The translations under genes and the position numbers were made by a program. From Youngiibacter multivorans (GTDB lineage: Bacteria > Bacillota > Clostridia > Clostridiales > Clostridiaceae): DNA of 64,000 nucleotides. Of this stretch, positions 26,505 to 34,638 are shown in pieces. Position 1 is the stretch's first letter. The number at the start of each line of letters is the position of its first letter. Location of the stretch: positions 1 to 64,000 of the forward strand of contig NZ_JAGGKC010000012.1 in assembly GCF_017873395.1 (NCBI RefSeq), given 5' to 3'. Below the pieces are notes generated by a model that saw nothing but the letters and a program-made list of their open reading frames with translations, searched no databases and was not told the DNA's origin.

Positions 26505-26906
26505 ATGGACAGAAAATTATGCAAGAACAGAGACAGAAGGATGCTGAGCGGAGTGCTGGCAGGCTTTTCTGATTACCTTGGCATCGATGTTACGATCCTG
26601 AGGATCGGCTTCGTCATAGTCGCTATATTCACAGAGCTCTTCCCGCTGCTAATCCTCTATGTCATACTTGCGGTCCTTATGCCTGACTGTGACAAGGAAC
26701 TGATAAATGAGAGGCAGGACAGGTCATATGGTCCTGAAGTAAAGGAAGATCCGTGGAAAAGGCAGGAGCATTCCGAAGGCCCGAGAGTTGAACGGAAGAA
26801 CGAAGGCCCGGCCTACAGGAAAGCCGGCGGAAGCTATGTTCCTAAGGATGACGGATACGGACCGGAAGGCTACCGTGAAGTTAAGGAAGACGACAAGGTC
26901 CAGTAA
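26505..26906 (+). CDS. PspC-domain envelope-stress protein
   Basis: This 133-residue protein carries a PspC domain in its first 65 residues: KLCKNRDRRMLSGVLAGFSDYLGID, then a hydrophobic helix (RIGFVIVAIFTELFPLLILYV region) ending LMP. The remaining 65 residues are highly charged and Pro/Gly/Tyr-rich, probably disordered and cytoplasmic. By family it senses or responds to membrane stress. AAGGAG lies 10 bases before the ATG at 26505. It is monocistronic and ends shortly before the shared terminator at 26956-26989. Confidence 0.85.
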   Translation: MDRKLCKNRDRRMLSGVLAGFSDYLGIDVTILRIGFVIVAIFTELFPLLILYVILAVLMPDCDKELINERQDRSYGPEVKEDPWKRQEHSEGPRVERKNEGPAYRKAGGSYVPKDDGYGPEGYREVKEDDKVQ

Positions 26907-26955
26907 TTTCAGGCTCAGAGGAATCAAGAATCCGGAGATGTATTTTCCGGCAAAT

Positions 26956-26989
26956 AAAATGGAAGGAGGATAAGCCCTCCTTCCATTTT
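26956..26989. terminator. Bidirectional terminator between pspC and the HTH-TPR genes
   Basis: A perfect 14-bp stem AAAATGGAAGGAGG with CCTCCTTCCATTTT and a 6-base loop. Confidence 0.92.
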
Positions 26990-27018
26990 ATATTGCACTT
27001 AATTCAGCATCAATCCAC

Positions 27019-28275
27019 TTAACCGGCAGACACGCTCATGGACAGGTACTTGATGGCTTCCTGCTTGTTCCCCATCTGGTAGTATATCTTTCCAAGGTCC
27101 TTGTATCTTTTTGACAGTTCTTTGGATCTGCCCTTCTTCATCAGGAGGTCTAAAGAAACACTCATGTAGGTTTCAGCCTGGTCGAACTTTCCTTTTCTGC
27201 CGAGAAGCATTCCCTTGTAATAGTACGCCTTCTGCATGAAGTCTGTATCTCCGTTCTCTATCGCTGAATTGACCAGCATGTCGATATACTTGTCAGCCTC
27301 GTCATAGAGCTTGTTGTCAGCGAAGATCTCCATGGCTGACATAAGGAGCTCAGTGCTTTCCCCGAGCTTGTCCTTCGGGAAGATTTCAGCAGCCTTCTCA
27401 AGCTCCCTGTAGCCTTCCTTGTTCTTACCGCTCTCTATCATGTTGATTGCCAGAATGAACTTTGCAGTTGCAAGCTGCTCCGGATAATCAGCAAGATAGT
27501 TGTTGACCTTCGAGTAGTCTGCGGCAGCATCGCTCTCAAGCTCTCCAGTGGAGTTGAGTATGTAGAACAGAAGATGTATCTCCCCGAGTATGACCTTGCT
27601 GTCTGTCTTGTCCATCAGCGCTTTCACGCTGGTTGCATACTTCGAAGCCCTTTCGTATTGCCTGGTGTACACATAGCACTGCATTAGCATGTATGGAATC
27701 TGAAGCTTCACGTCATTTGTCATTAGCTCCGGCAGTTCATTGAAATGGTCCATCAGGTTCTGAAGATATACTGCAGCATTGTAGTATTCCCTTGTATGGA
27801 TAAGGTATTTCGCCATCGTATAGATGTAGAGATATAGCGTCTCCTTGTTCACTACCCTTATGAGGGTCTTGTAGAGGTTGGAGATTTCCACAGTCAGCAG
27901 CTCGGTCTTGTTTTTAGCCATATAGTAGTCAATGAGCTGAAGTCTTGCCATGAAAGCCTGCGAATAAAGGCTGTTCTGGTTAGCGATCATTATAAGGTCC
28001 CTGACCTCATCCTCATATGAGCCTGAAGATCTTTTTGAATCAAGGCTTTTAAGCTCGTCCGATATCTCCTGTACCATGTCCTTCTTAAGGTATTCCACAT
28101 CAAGGTTAAGCCTCTTGGCTATGAGCTTGAGTATCCACTCTTCAGCCTGAACCTTGCTGTTCTCGATGGTACTGAGCTTGGAAACTGAAATCTCCTTGCC
28201 GCAGAGGTCCTTAAGCGTCATGTCCTTCTGTATTCTTGCCCTTTTTATCTTTTCGCCAGTAGTCAGTATATCCAT
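27019..28275 (-). CDS. XRE-family HTH regulator with TPR domain, second of a pair
   Basis: This 418-residue protein has an N-terminal Cro/CI-type helix-turn-helix (GEKIKRARIQKDMTLKDLC, then SVSKLSTIENSKV). It is followed by about 330 residues of TPR-like helical repeats, clearest at the end (MQKAYYYKGMLLGRKGKFDQAETYM and YKDLGKIYYQMGNKQEAIKYL). The plan is that of RRNPP-type regulators, whose TPRs bind peptides. The gene begins one base after its neighbour's stop and is a probable paralogue of it. No propeptide gene was found near by, so a peptide ligand is unproven. Confidence 0.85.
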   Translation of the reverse strand: MDILTTGEKIKRARIQKDMTLKDLCGKEISVSKLSTIENSKVQAEEWILKLIAKRLNLDVEYLKKDMVQEISDELKSLDSKRSSGSYEDEVRDLIMIANQNSLYSQAFMARLQLIDYYMAKNKTELLTVEISNLYKTLIRVVNKETLYLYIYTMAKYLIHTREYYNAAVYLQNLMDHFNELPELMTNDVKLQIPYMLMQCYVYTRQYERASKYATSVKALMDKTDSKVILGEIHLLFYILNSTGELESDAAADYSKVNNYLADYPEQLATAKFILAINMIESGKNKEGYRELEKAAEIFPKDKLGESTELLMSAMEIFADNKLYDEADKYIDMLVNSAIENGDTDFMQKAYYYKGMLLGRKGKFDQAETYMSVSLDLLMKKGRSKELSKRYKDLGKIYYQMGNKQEAIKYLSMSVSAG

Positions 28276-28276
28276 A

Positions 28277-29575
28277 TCATCTATCCTCGCTTATCTGATT
28301 CAGGATGCTCACGGACTCGTCAAGGAACCCTTCGGCTTCTTCAGTCTTTCCGCGCTCCAGATAGTACTTGGAAAGGAGGATCAGAATCTCAGCTTCCTCG
28401 TCCTTGTAGCCTTTGCTCTTTGCAATCTGAGCTGCAAGTATCAGGTTGTTAAGCGCTTCCCTATGGTTCTTCATCAGACTCTGCACCTTGGCTTTGAGTC
28501 TGTAAAGATGAAGATTCCCTAGACTGTCGTCCTCTTCGAATATCTTTTCCAGGAACTTCATGGTATCAAGGCTGTCACTATGTCTTCCCAGATAAGCCTG
28601 GCATTCCACAATCGACAGTAGTATGTCATTGTATCTCCTGTCAGATGTCATCGAGTAGATGTCCTTGGCTCTCATGAAATGTCCAAGAGCCTCGTCATAG
28701 TCCTCAAAGCCCATATACAGGTCTCCAAGGCTCTGCTCCATCATGGCATATTCCTTTTCTGAGTCGTAGTCCTTGAACAGGTTCAGGGCCATGTTGGAAT
28801 AAGTAAGTGCTTCCTTCAGGTTGCCTTTGGCCTCATAATCCTCAGCCAGAGCGGTAAGAAGGTTTCCGTAGCCTATCCTGTCACTGAGCTTCTCAAACTT
28901 ATCGCTGCAAAGCTTAGTATACTCCTTAGCCTTTTCAAGCTTTCCTGTCTTCTGGTAACCCATCGCAAGGTAGAAGTAGACCTTCCCGAGCAGAAACTCG
29001 TCGGTTATGATTTCTTCCTTGAAAAGTGATTCGGACTTATGGAAGTAGCTTAGAGCAAGCGGAATGGAGTCAAAATCGAGGAAGCTTTTTCCCGCAAACA
29101 TGAAATTTTCAAGAAATCCCTCATAATAGTTTATGGAGGAATAAATCAGGTTGCACTTGAAGAGGTAATCGTACGCCTCCTCGTACTCTTTCATGCGTGT
29201 CTTGTAAACACCACGAAGAAAAAGGTTCCTGGCCTTCGCAAGACTTAAGTTGTACTTGTCAACGAATTTGTCTGCCTTGTCTATGAATGACAACGCCTTG
29301 TCTATGTCACCATGGGTGAGGTTTATCTCCGCCATCCTGTTGTAGTATTTGCAGATGGTCTCAGCCTGTGTGACCTCAGATTCCATGAAGTATTCCACTG
29401 AAACATCCAGGGTTGCAGCCAGATATTCGAGCAGATCCATGGAGGGGTTTGATTTTCCGGACTCAACAAGGCTTATCTGTCCAGGTGTGACCCTGTCGCC
29501 TGCGACATCCTTGAGCGTCATGTCCAGTTCTTTTCTACGTTTCTTGATTTTCTCCCCTAAAGACAATACTTCCAT
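28277..29575 (-). CDS. XRE-family HTH regulator with TPR domain, first of a pair
   Basis: This 432-residue protein has an HTH at residues 5-60 (LGEKIKKRRKELDMTLKDV, TPGQISLVESGKSNPS), then about nine TPR-like repeats such as ALSYFHKSESLFKEE, VYFYLAMGYQKTGKLEKAKEY and SLGDLYMGFEDYDEALGHF. The frame is open to 29635, but GGGAG lies 9 bases before the ATG at 29575. Upstream lie two promoter-like elements, each overlapped by a perfect inverted repeat (29600-29633 and 29718-29733), suggesting autoregulation. Confidence 0.87.
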   Translation of the reverse strand: MEVLSLGEKIKKRRKELDMTLKDVAGDRVTPGQISLVESGKSNPSMDLLEYLAATLDVSVEYFMESEVTQAETICKYYNRMAEINLTHGDIDKALSFIDKADKFVDKYNLSLAKARNLFLRGVYKTRMKEYEEAYDYLFKCNLIYSSINYYEGFLENFMFAGKSFLDFDSIPLALSYFHKSESLFKEEIITDEFLLGKVYFYLAMGYQKTGKLEKAKEYTKLCSDKFEKLSDRIGYGNLLTALAEDYEAKGNLKEALTYSNMALNLFKDYDSEKEYAMMEQSLGDLYMGFEDYDEALGHFMRAKDIYSMTSDRRYNDILLSIVECQAYLGRHSDSLDTMKFLEKIFEEDDSLGNLHLYRLKAKVQSLMKNHREALNNLILAAQIAKSKGYKDEEAEILILLSKYYLERGKTEEAEGFLDESVSILNQISEDR

Positions 29576-29599
29576 AACAACAATCTCCCAACACAAATA

Positions 29600-29633
29600 G
29601 AATCTGTTTTCATTATAACATATAAACAGATTC
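29600..29633 (-). promoter_or_regulatory. Perfect inverted repeat straddling an extended -10 box
   Basis: GAATCTGTTT and AAACAGATTC, 10-bp perfect arms with a 14-base spacer. The spacer holds TG-T-TATAAT on the minus strand, 25-40 bases before the HTH-TPR start. It is a candidate operator for the downstream regulators. Confidence 0.7.
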
Positions 29634-29705
29634 AAAAAATACTAGAAATTAATCGAAATATAGAATTCTTTAATAGAATTCACTGTATAGACCAAAAAAC
29701 TCCAT

Positions 29706-29734
29706 TTTATACGTATTTGACAATACATTGTCAG
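29706..29734 (-). promoter_or_regulatory. Second promoter with palindromic -35 region
   Basis: On the minus strand CTGACA, 17 bases, TATAAA. The -35 lies in the perfect inverted repeat TGACAATACATTGTCA (29718-29733). It would give a 124-base leader for the HTH-TPR pair. Confidence 0.6.
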
Positions 29735-29818
29735 AATGCTTTCCTATACTTTTTAAGTGAAATCAGGTCTTCAATTCAATCAGATAATAATTTTGTGCAT
29801 AACACTGTGAATCACAGG

Positions 29819-29855
29819 AAAAATGAAAGGAACACCATTGGTTCCTTTCATTTTT
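29819..29855. terminator. Terminator at the end of the RNase H gene
   Basis: A perfect 15-bp stem AAAAATGAAAGGAAC with GTTCCTTTCATTTTT and a 7-base loop. The RNase H stop codon lies inside the 3' arm. Confidence 0.88.
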
Positions 29856-30441
29856 TGCTAAATGCCATTTTTGCCATTTCATCAGCCCTGTCGTTGAATC
29901 TGTTGCCGCTATGTCCCTTGACCTTGTGGAATACTACCTTCAGGTCGCCTGAAAGCTTCCTGTAGTGCTCGTGATAGCCCATGGTGAGTGGATTATTCCG
30001 TTTCCAGGTTCCGATAGCCCATGATTCGATGCCCTGGTAATCAAAATACAGGTGCAGCTTCTTATGACCGTTCTTCATTGCATACTCCATGGCCTTTATA
30101 GCTCCAAGAACCTCTCCTGCAACGTTCCTCATGGAACTGAACTCACCCTTCATCGCGTAGCCCTCGGAGTGTATCTCTTCGTTCCCTGAGACCACCACCA
30201 GCCCGTATGCATATCTTCCAGTCTCGAGCTCGAAGCTGCCGTCCACATAGATTGTGAGGCCGTCATCCGTGGATTCCGTCTCCTTTTTCATCCCAATGAA
30301 CTCCTCAGCCTCCGCTAATGTCAAAAAGCCCTTATAAAGCGCGCCTTTTGCTCCAGTGACTTCCTTCTTCGCCTCGCTCCACTCCGTGAATATCCTTGGC
30401 TCCTTCGAATGTCCGTTGATTACTCCATAAAACTTGCCCAA
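29848..30441 (-). CDS. rnhA: Ribonuclease H with N-terminal hybrid-binding (viroplasmin) domain
   Basis: It cleaves RNA in RNA-DNA hybrids. The first 50 residues form the RNase H1 hybrid-binding domain (GKFYGVINGHSKEPRIFTEW, then LYKGFLTLAEAEEF). The catalytic domain has Asp in IYVDGSFELE, Glu in AGEVLGAIKAMEYA, Asp in LYFDYQGIESWA and a final RADEMAKMAF Asp. GAGGTG lies 6 bases before a TTG at 30441, which I prefer to the GTG at 30450 that overlaps this site. Single gene with its own terminator. Confidence 0.92.
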   Translation of the reverse strand: MGKFYGVINGHSKEPRIFTEWSEAKKEVTGAKGALYKGFLTLAEAEEFIGMKKETESTDDGLTIYVDGSFELETGRYAYGLVVVSGNEEIHSEGYAMKGEFSSMRNVAGEVLGAIKAMEYAMKNGHKKLHLYFDYQGIESWAIGTWKRNNPLTMGYHEHYRKLSGDLKVVFHKVKGHSGNRFNDRADEMAKMAFSKK

Positions 30442-30505
30442 AACTTCCACCTCAAAGGGCCGTGGATGCTATCCACAGCCCGGATTTCTTCTTGAATCAA
30501 TGTTA

Positions 30506-31648
30506 CTATACGTCATTCATTTCTGCAAGACTAACCGGAGTTCCAGGCTCCTCATCGATTACCTTCCTGAAGATCGGTTCAAGGTCGATAGGCTTGACCT
30601 CGCCTTCCGGAGTAAGGTAGGCCTCGTCAGCCAGGTATGACTTTCTGGTCTGTTCAAGCTTGGAATCTATGATTCCATATGCCTTGTCCAGAGTCTTTCC
30701 AGGTGTGAAGGACATGATCGTCGGAACGTTGTCCCTGATGAGCTTAAGGGTCTTAAGGTCCCCCTGCCAATGCTGTACGATTATTGGAACCGGAATTCTC
30801 TTCATGATGTGGTTCACTCCGAAGGTTATGAGAGCAATGTCGTCAACTGCTCCCAGAAGCGGAATCCTGTCAGGAAGCAGGTCGAATGGCAAAAGCGGAT
30901 ATCCGAGCGTTACGGATATTATGGCCTTGTCTTTCTTCGATACCCTCTTGTCCTTAATCAACCTGTATGCCAGCACATATATGTCAGGCAATGCCATGGC
31001 ATATTTGAAGTACTTTTTGGCTCCTTCAGGAGTCTTCTTGTGGAGGGTATCCCTGAAGTCAGTGTAGCTGTCCTTTGTCCTGTCCATGACTGAAAGCCTT
31101 CTGTTGAATTCTGCAATCCTCTTTACTTCCTTCTCTCTTGCAGCCCTTTCCTCAGCTTCCTTATCCTTATTGGATTCAGCCTGCATAGCATCGATATCTG
31201 CAGAAATGTCTGCAATCGAAAGGGACAGCAGGCCATCCTGCATAGTGATATTGTCAACTGTAAGCCCTACATGGGGAACCGTTGAAAGAATGCTCGATAT
31301 GTTGGCCTTAAGGGCTCCATCGACATACTCAACCCCCATTTCCTTCGCCTTGCCTGCAGCAGTCTTGGAAGCAATCGTAAGTATGAATTTCGGTATCCCG
31401 ATCTTCAGGACCTTCACCTGTGCGATCTTTAGGGTTACCACATTGTCTGACACATCAAGTATCTTTATCTTTCCAAGGAACGGAATGCTGATCCCATATT
31501 TGTAGCTGCCCTTTACAAGTATGGAGCTGTCCTCAAGCTCCACCGTGTCGAATACCAGTCCCGGTACCTTTGGCTCCACCATTACCCTCAGGTCGTGAAG
31601 AAGGTCTTCAGCCCTCATGGTCGTAGTCACTGACGTCACTTTCATCAT
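30506..31648 (-). CDS. DUF1232 (YkvA-like) protein with long novel N-terminal region
   Basis: This protein is about 380 residues. The C-terminal third contains a DUF1232 block (KKDKAIISVTLGYPLLPFDL, then PDRIPLLGAVDDIALITFGV), a short membrane-associated domain of unknown role. The first 180 residues are beta-rich, with alternating hydrophobic patterns suggestive of a lipid-binding or tubular fold (VTTTMRAEDLLHDL, SIPFLGKIKILDVSDN, LLSLSIADISADIDA), and are not recognised. A charged helix (about residues 170-200) links the two. AGGAG lies 5 bases before the ATG at 31648. It follows the rhomboid gene by 9 bases. Confidence 0.75.
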   Translation of the reverse strand: MMKVTSVTTTMRAEDLLHDLRVMVEPKVPGLVFDTVELEDSSILVKGSYKYGISIPFLGKIKILDVSDNVVTLKIAQVKVLKIGIPKFILTIASKTAAGKAKEMGVEYVDGALKANISSILSTVPHVGLTVDNITMQDGLLSLSIADISADIDAMQAESNKDKEAEERAAREKEVKRIAEFNRRLSVMDRTKDSYTDFRDTLHKKTPEGAKKYFKYAMALPDIYVLAYRLIKDKRVSKKDKAIISVTLGYPLLPFDLLPDRIPLLGAVDDIALITFGVNHIMKRIPVPIIVQHWQGDLKTLKLIRDNVPTIMSFTPGKTLDKAYGIIDSKLEQTRKSYLADEAYLTPEGEVKPIDLEPIFRKVIDEEPGTPVSLAEMNDV

Positions 31649-31657
31649 ATTCACTCC

Positions 31658-32626
31658 TCACTCGCTTTTAGGTCCCTTGCCGGCAAGCACCAGCGATGAT
31701 GCTATGCCTCCCAGGAGACCTCCTATATGACCGAAATTATCTATTACTCCGCTTCCGGCAAAACCAATCATCAGATTTATGCCGATAATGAACAAAATGT
31801 TTGATAGCGCCCTTCTCATGACCTTCTCCTTGCTTCTAAGGGCAAGGACAAGGAATGCACCGAGCAGTCCGAAAATTGCGCCGGACGCTCCGACTGAAAC
31901 GCTTGGTGTGAAAAAGAAGCTCAGAAGACCTGACGTTATTGCTGAAATAAAGTAGATGGAGGTAAACCTGACCCACTTCAGCCTCATTTCAAGGAACGGC
32001 CCTATGTTATACAGTGCGTACATGTTGAACAGGATATGCATCAGGTTACCATGAAGGAATGCTGAAGTCACAAGCCTCCACCACTCTCCCTGCTCCATCA
32101 GCGGGTTGAATTTGGCTCCAAGGTATATCAGCACATAAACGTTGATCTCAGTTGATTGCGACAGGAATGCCGATGCTGCGAATATCATGATGTTTATAGC
32201 AATCAGCCCCATCGTAACCGGTGCCGAAGCAGCCATATCCCTCAGTGTCAGCGGCCTTGTGCCCTTCTTCTCCTCAGTGAACAGGGCCAGCGATTCCTCA
32301 TCGGGCAGCCTGAGATTCCCTTCCGGATCAATGGTGCCTTCATGGTATCCTGCGCGGGAAATTCCTGAACCCATATAGCCTCTCTCAGCAAACACGAGGT
32401 TTACTATATCGAAGCTGACTCCTTTGAAGGTTGCGAATTCATCGAATGACAAAAGCTGCTGCTCCTCCTCGCCTTCACGCGAGAATATAACAGCCTTCAT
32501 GAAGCCTCCTTTTTCCCTGTATGCAAAATAGCCCAGCTCCCTGTCATAGGAAGGAAAGACATCCAGGCTGAAGCCCTTCCTGTCAACCAGGCGGTCCAGT
32601 ACCGATTTCATAAATCCTACACTCAT
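31658..32626 (-). CDS. Rhomboid-family intramembrane serine protease
   Basis: This 322-residue protein has a soluble N-terminal region of about 130 residues followed by a six-helix rhomboid core. The catalytic Ser lies in SVGASGAIFGLLGAF near residue 245 and the His in NFGHIGGLLGG near 300. The conserved HGNLMHILFNMYAL of helix 2 is also present. By family it cleaves membrane-protein substrates within the bilayer. AGGAG lies 7 bases before the ATG. A TATAAG/CTTATA inverted repeat at 32659-32676 lies just upstream. Confidence 0.92.
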   Translation of the reverse strand: MSVGFMKSVLDRLVDRKGFSLDVFPSYDRELGYFAYREKGGFMKAVIFSREGEEEQQLLSFDEFATFKGVSFDIVNLVFAERGYMGSGISRAGYHEGTIDPEGNLRLPDEESLALFTEEKKGTRPLTLRDMAASAPVTMGLIAINIMIFAASAFLSQSTEINVYVLIYLGAKFNPLMEQGEWWRLVTSAFLHGNLMHILFNMYALYNIGPFLEMRLKWVRFTSIYFISAITSGLLSFFFTPSVSVGASGAIFGLLGAFLVLALRSKEKVMRRALSNILFIIGINLMIGFAGSGVIDNFGHIGGLLGGIASSLVLAGKGPKSE

Positions 32627-32658
32627 ATAATTACTCCTGTATATATTCTATATTAGCC

Positions 32659-32676
32659 TATAAGACTCTGCTTATA
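32659..32676. promoter_or_regulatory. 6-6-6 inverted repeat upstream of the rhomboid gene
   Basis: TATAAG, ACTCTG, CTTATA: a perfect 6-bp repeat beside a -10-like TAATAT. It is a possible operator, unproven. Confidence 0.35.
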
Positions 32677-32682
32677 AACAAG

Positions 32683-32704
32683 GAAAGGGCCCTTGGGCCC
32701 TTTC
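32683..32704 (-). terminator. Terminator after pepF
   Basis: A perfect 10-bp stem GAAAGGGCCC with GGGCCCTTTC and a 2-base centre. The minus strand continues CTTGTTT. Confidence 0.75.
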
Positions 32705-32722
32705 TTTTCAGTAAATTAATAT

Positions 32723-34513
32723 TTAGTACACAACTTCCTCAAGCATGTCGAGGAGCTCTGCAAACCTTTTTACCGTTGCTTCGAGCGGTGCCTTTGAGGT
32801 CATGTCAACGCCTGCAGAGGCCAGGACATCCACCGGATAGCCGCTTCCGCCTGCCTTGAGGAACCCAAGGTACTTTTCAACCGCACCTTCTTTCCCCTCA
32901 AGGATCATGTTACAGAATGCGCTTGCGGCAGCATAGCCTGTGGCATACTGGTATACGTAGAAATCGCTGTAGAAATGAGGTATCCTTGACCATTCGCTCT
33001 CGATTTCCTTGTCAAGGACAATTCCTTCTCCGAAGTACCTTCTGTTTAGGTCAAGCCATATCCTGTTAAGGTCGTCACCTGTAAGCGGCGTACCGCCAAT
33101 GAGTGACTCATGGGTAATCTTCTCGAACTCAGCGAACATAAGCTGCCTGAAGACGGTTGTCCTTATCTGCTCAAGCTCCTGGTTAATAAGGTAAAGCTTT
33201 CTCTTTTCATCAGTCTCAGTCTTTATCTGGTGGTGAATCAGCAGCTTCTCGTTGGTTGTGGAAGCAACCTCAGCTACGAATATCGTATAGCCTGCGTAAA
33301 TGTATGGCTGCGTCTTCCTTGAATAATACGAGTGTATTGAGTGCCCCATCTCATGTACCAGTGTCGAAACATCCCTCAGGTCGTCATGGTAGTTGAGTAG
33401 TATGTACGGCATGGTATCGAAGCAGCCTGATGAATAGGCTCCGCTCCTCTTTCCCTTGTTCTCATATATGTCTATCCATCCGCCTTCTATACCTTCCTTG
33501 AATATGGAAAGGTACTCCTCTCCAAGCGGCTTCAGCCCTTCAAGGGACATTGCCACCCCTTCCTCGAAGGAAATCTTCTTTTCAGGGATGTCGATGACAG
33601 GTACATACAGGTCATACATGTGGATCTCATCAAGTCCAAGAAGCTTCTTCTTTATGTCCACATACCTGTGGAGCTCCTTAAGGCCTTCATTTATTGTGCC
33701 TATGCTGTTGTGGAACACAGCCTCAGGTATGTTGTTCGGTGAAAGCGCCCTTTCTACCGGTGAAGAATATTTTCTAAGCTTTGAGTCGATGTTGAACACC
33801 TTCATGCTTGAAGTCAGTGTCTGTGCAAGTGTGTTCTTGTACTTTCCATATGTGGTGAAAAGCTCCAGGAATGAGTTCTTCCTAAGTACTCTGTCCTTGG
33901 ACTGTATGAAGTTCCTGTATTTCTCTTCTGTAAGCTGGTGCTCGCTGCCTTCAGAATCCTTCACATTTCCAAATGTCAGGTCGGCATTGGAGAACATGTT
34001 GTATATCTTCTCAGGTGCGCTGAGTGAATCTCCGAGACTGGCAAGGAGCTCCTCCCTTTCTTTTGAAAGCACGTGAGGCTTGTCCTTGGCGATGGACTCT
34101 ATGTGGAACCTGTAAAGCTCAAGGTCAGGGTCTGTGAGGTATTCATTCAGCCTCTCATCCGGAAGCGCAAGTATTTCAGGGACGAACCATGAGGTAAGTG
34201 CCATAAGCTCTGAATAATACTCGGATACTTTGGCAAGCAGAACCTGCTGTTCTCCGTTCGTCGTATCCTCATCCGATTTCATGTGTGCGTATGAGTAGAG
34301 CTTCTCAAGCCTTCTTCCATAGGTCTCATAGTCCTTCAGGTATCCAAGAAGGGCTTCCTTGTCGCCCAGTCTGTCCTTGTAGCTTGATAGGACTCCCGCT
34401 TCTGCCTTTACTGCCTTCAGCTCTTCCTCAAAATCCGCATTCGATTCGAATATTAGATCGAGTCTCCATTTGTGCCTGTCGTCCACTTCGTTTCTTGATG
34501 GTATCTTATCCAA
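32723..34513 (-). CDS. pepF: Oligoendopeptidase F
   Basis: This M3B zinc metallopeptidase cleaves short peptides in the cytoplasm. The 596 residues are standard. The zinc motif is VHEMGHSIHSYYS near residue 383, with the third ligand Glu in the TTNEKLLIHH segment about 28 residues later. An N-terminal helical domain precedes it. The start is TTG at 34513, with GGAGGT 7 bases upstream; no ATG is suitably placed. A promoter lies at 34554-34582. Confidence 0.95.
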   Translation of the reverse strand: MDKIPSRNEVDDRHKWRLDLIFESNADFEEELKAVKAEAGVLSSYKDRLGDKEALLGYLKDYETYGRRLEKLYSYAHMKSDEDTTNGEQQVLLAKVSEYYSELMALTSWFVPEILALPDERLNEYLTDPDLELYRFHIESIAKDKPHVLSKEREELLASLGDSLSAPEKIYNMFSNADLTFGNVKDSEGSEHQLTEEKYRNFIQSKDRVLRKNSFLELFTTYGKYKNTLAQTLTSSMKVFNIDSKLRKYSSPVERALSPNNIPEAVFHNSIGTINEGLKELHRYVDIKKKLLGLDEIHMYDLYVPVIDIPEKKISFEEGVAMSLEGLKPLGEEYLSIFKEGIEGGWIDIYENKGKRSGAYSSGCFDTMPYILLNYHDDLRDVSTLVHEMGHSIHSYYSRKTQPYIYAGYTIFVAEVASTTNEKLLIHHQIKTETDEKRKLYLINQELEQIRTTVFRQLMFAEFEKITHESLIGGTPLTGDDLNRIWLDLNRRYFGEGIVLDKEIESEWSRIPHFYSDFYVYQYATGYAAASAFCNMILEGKEGAVEKYLGFLKAGGSGYPVDVLASAGVDMTSKAPLEATVKRFAELLDMLEEVVY

Positions 34514-34553
34514 ATTTCAGACCTCCCTGTGTTGTTGATGTTGTTAATACTTG

Positions 34554-34582
34554 TATATAACCAATTATCCTTATTATATCAA
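34554..34582 (-). promoter_or_regulatory. Sigma-A promoter of pepF
   Basis: On the minus strand TTGATA, 17 bases, TATATA, about 40 bases before the TTG start. Confidence 0.75.
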
Positions 34583-34586
34583 TATA

Positions 34587-34611
34587 GGGAGGGGAATACA
34601 ATTCCCCTCCC
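34587..34611 (-). terminator. Terminator after znuA
   Basis: A perfect 11-bp stem GGGAGGGGAAT with ATTCCCCTCCC and a 3-base loop. It is followed on the minus strand by TATATTG, a weak T tract. Confidence 0.72.
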
Positions 34612-34638
34612 CATAAGCCCCAAAAGAGGCTTGCTTTC

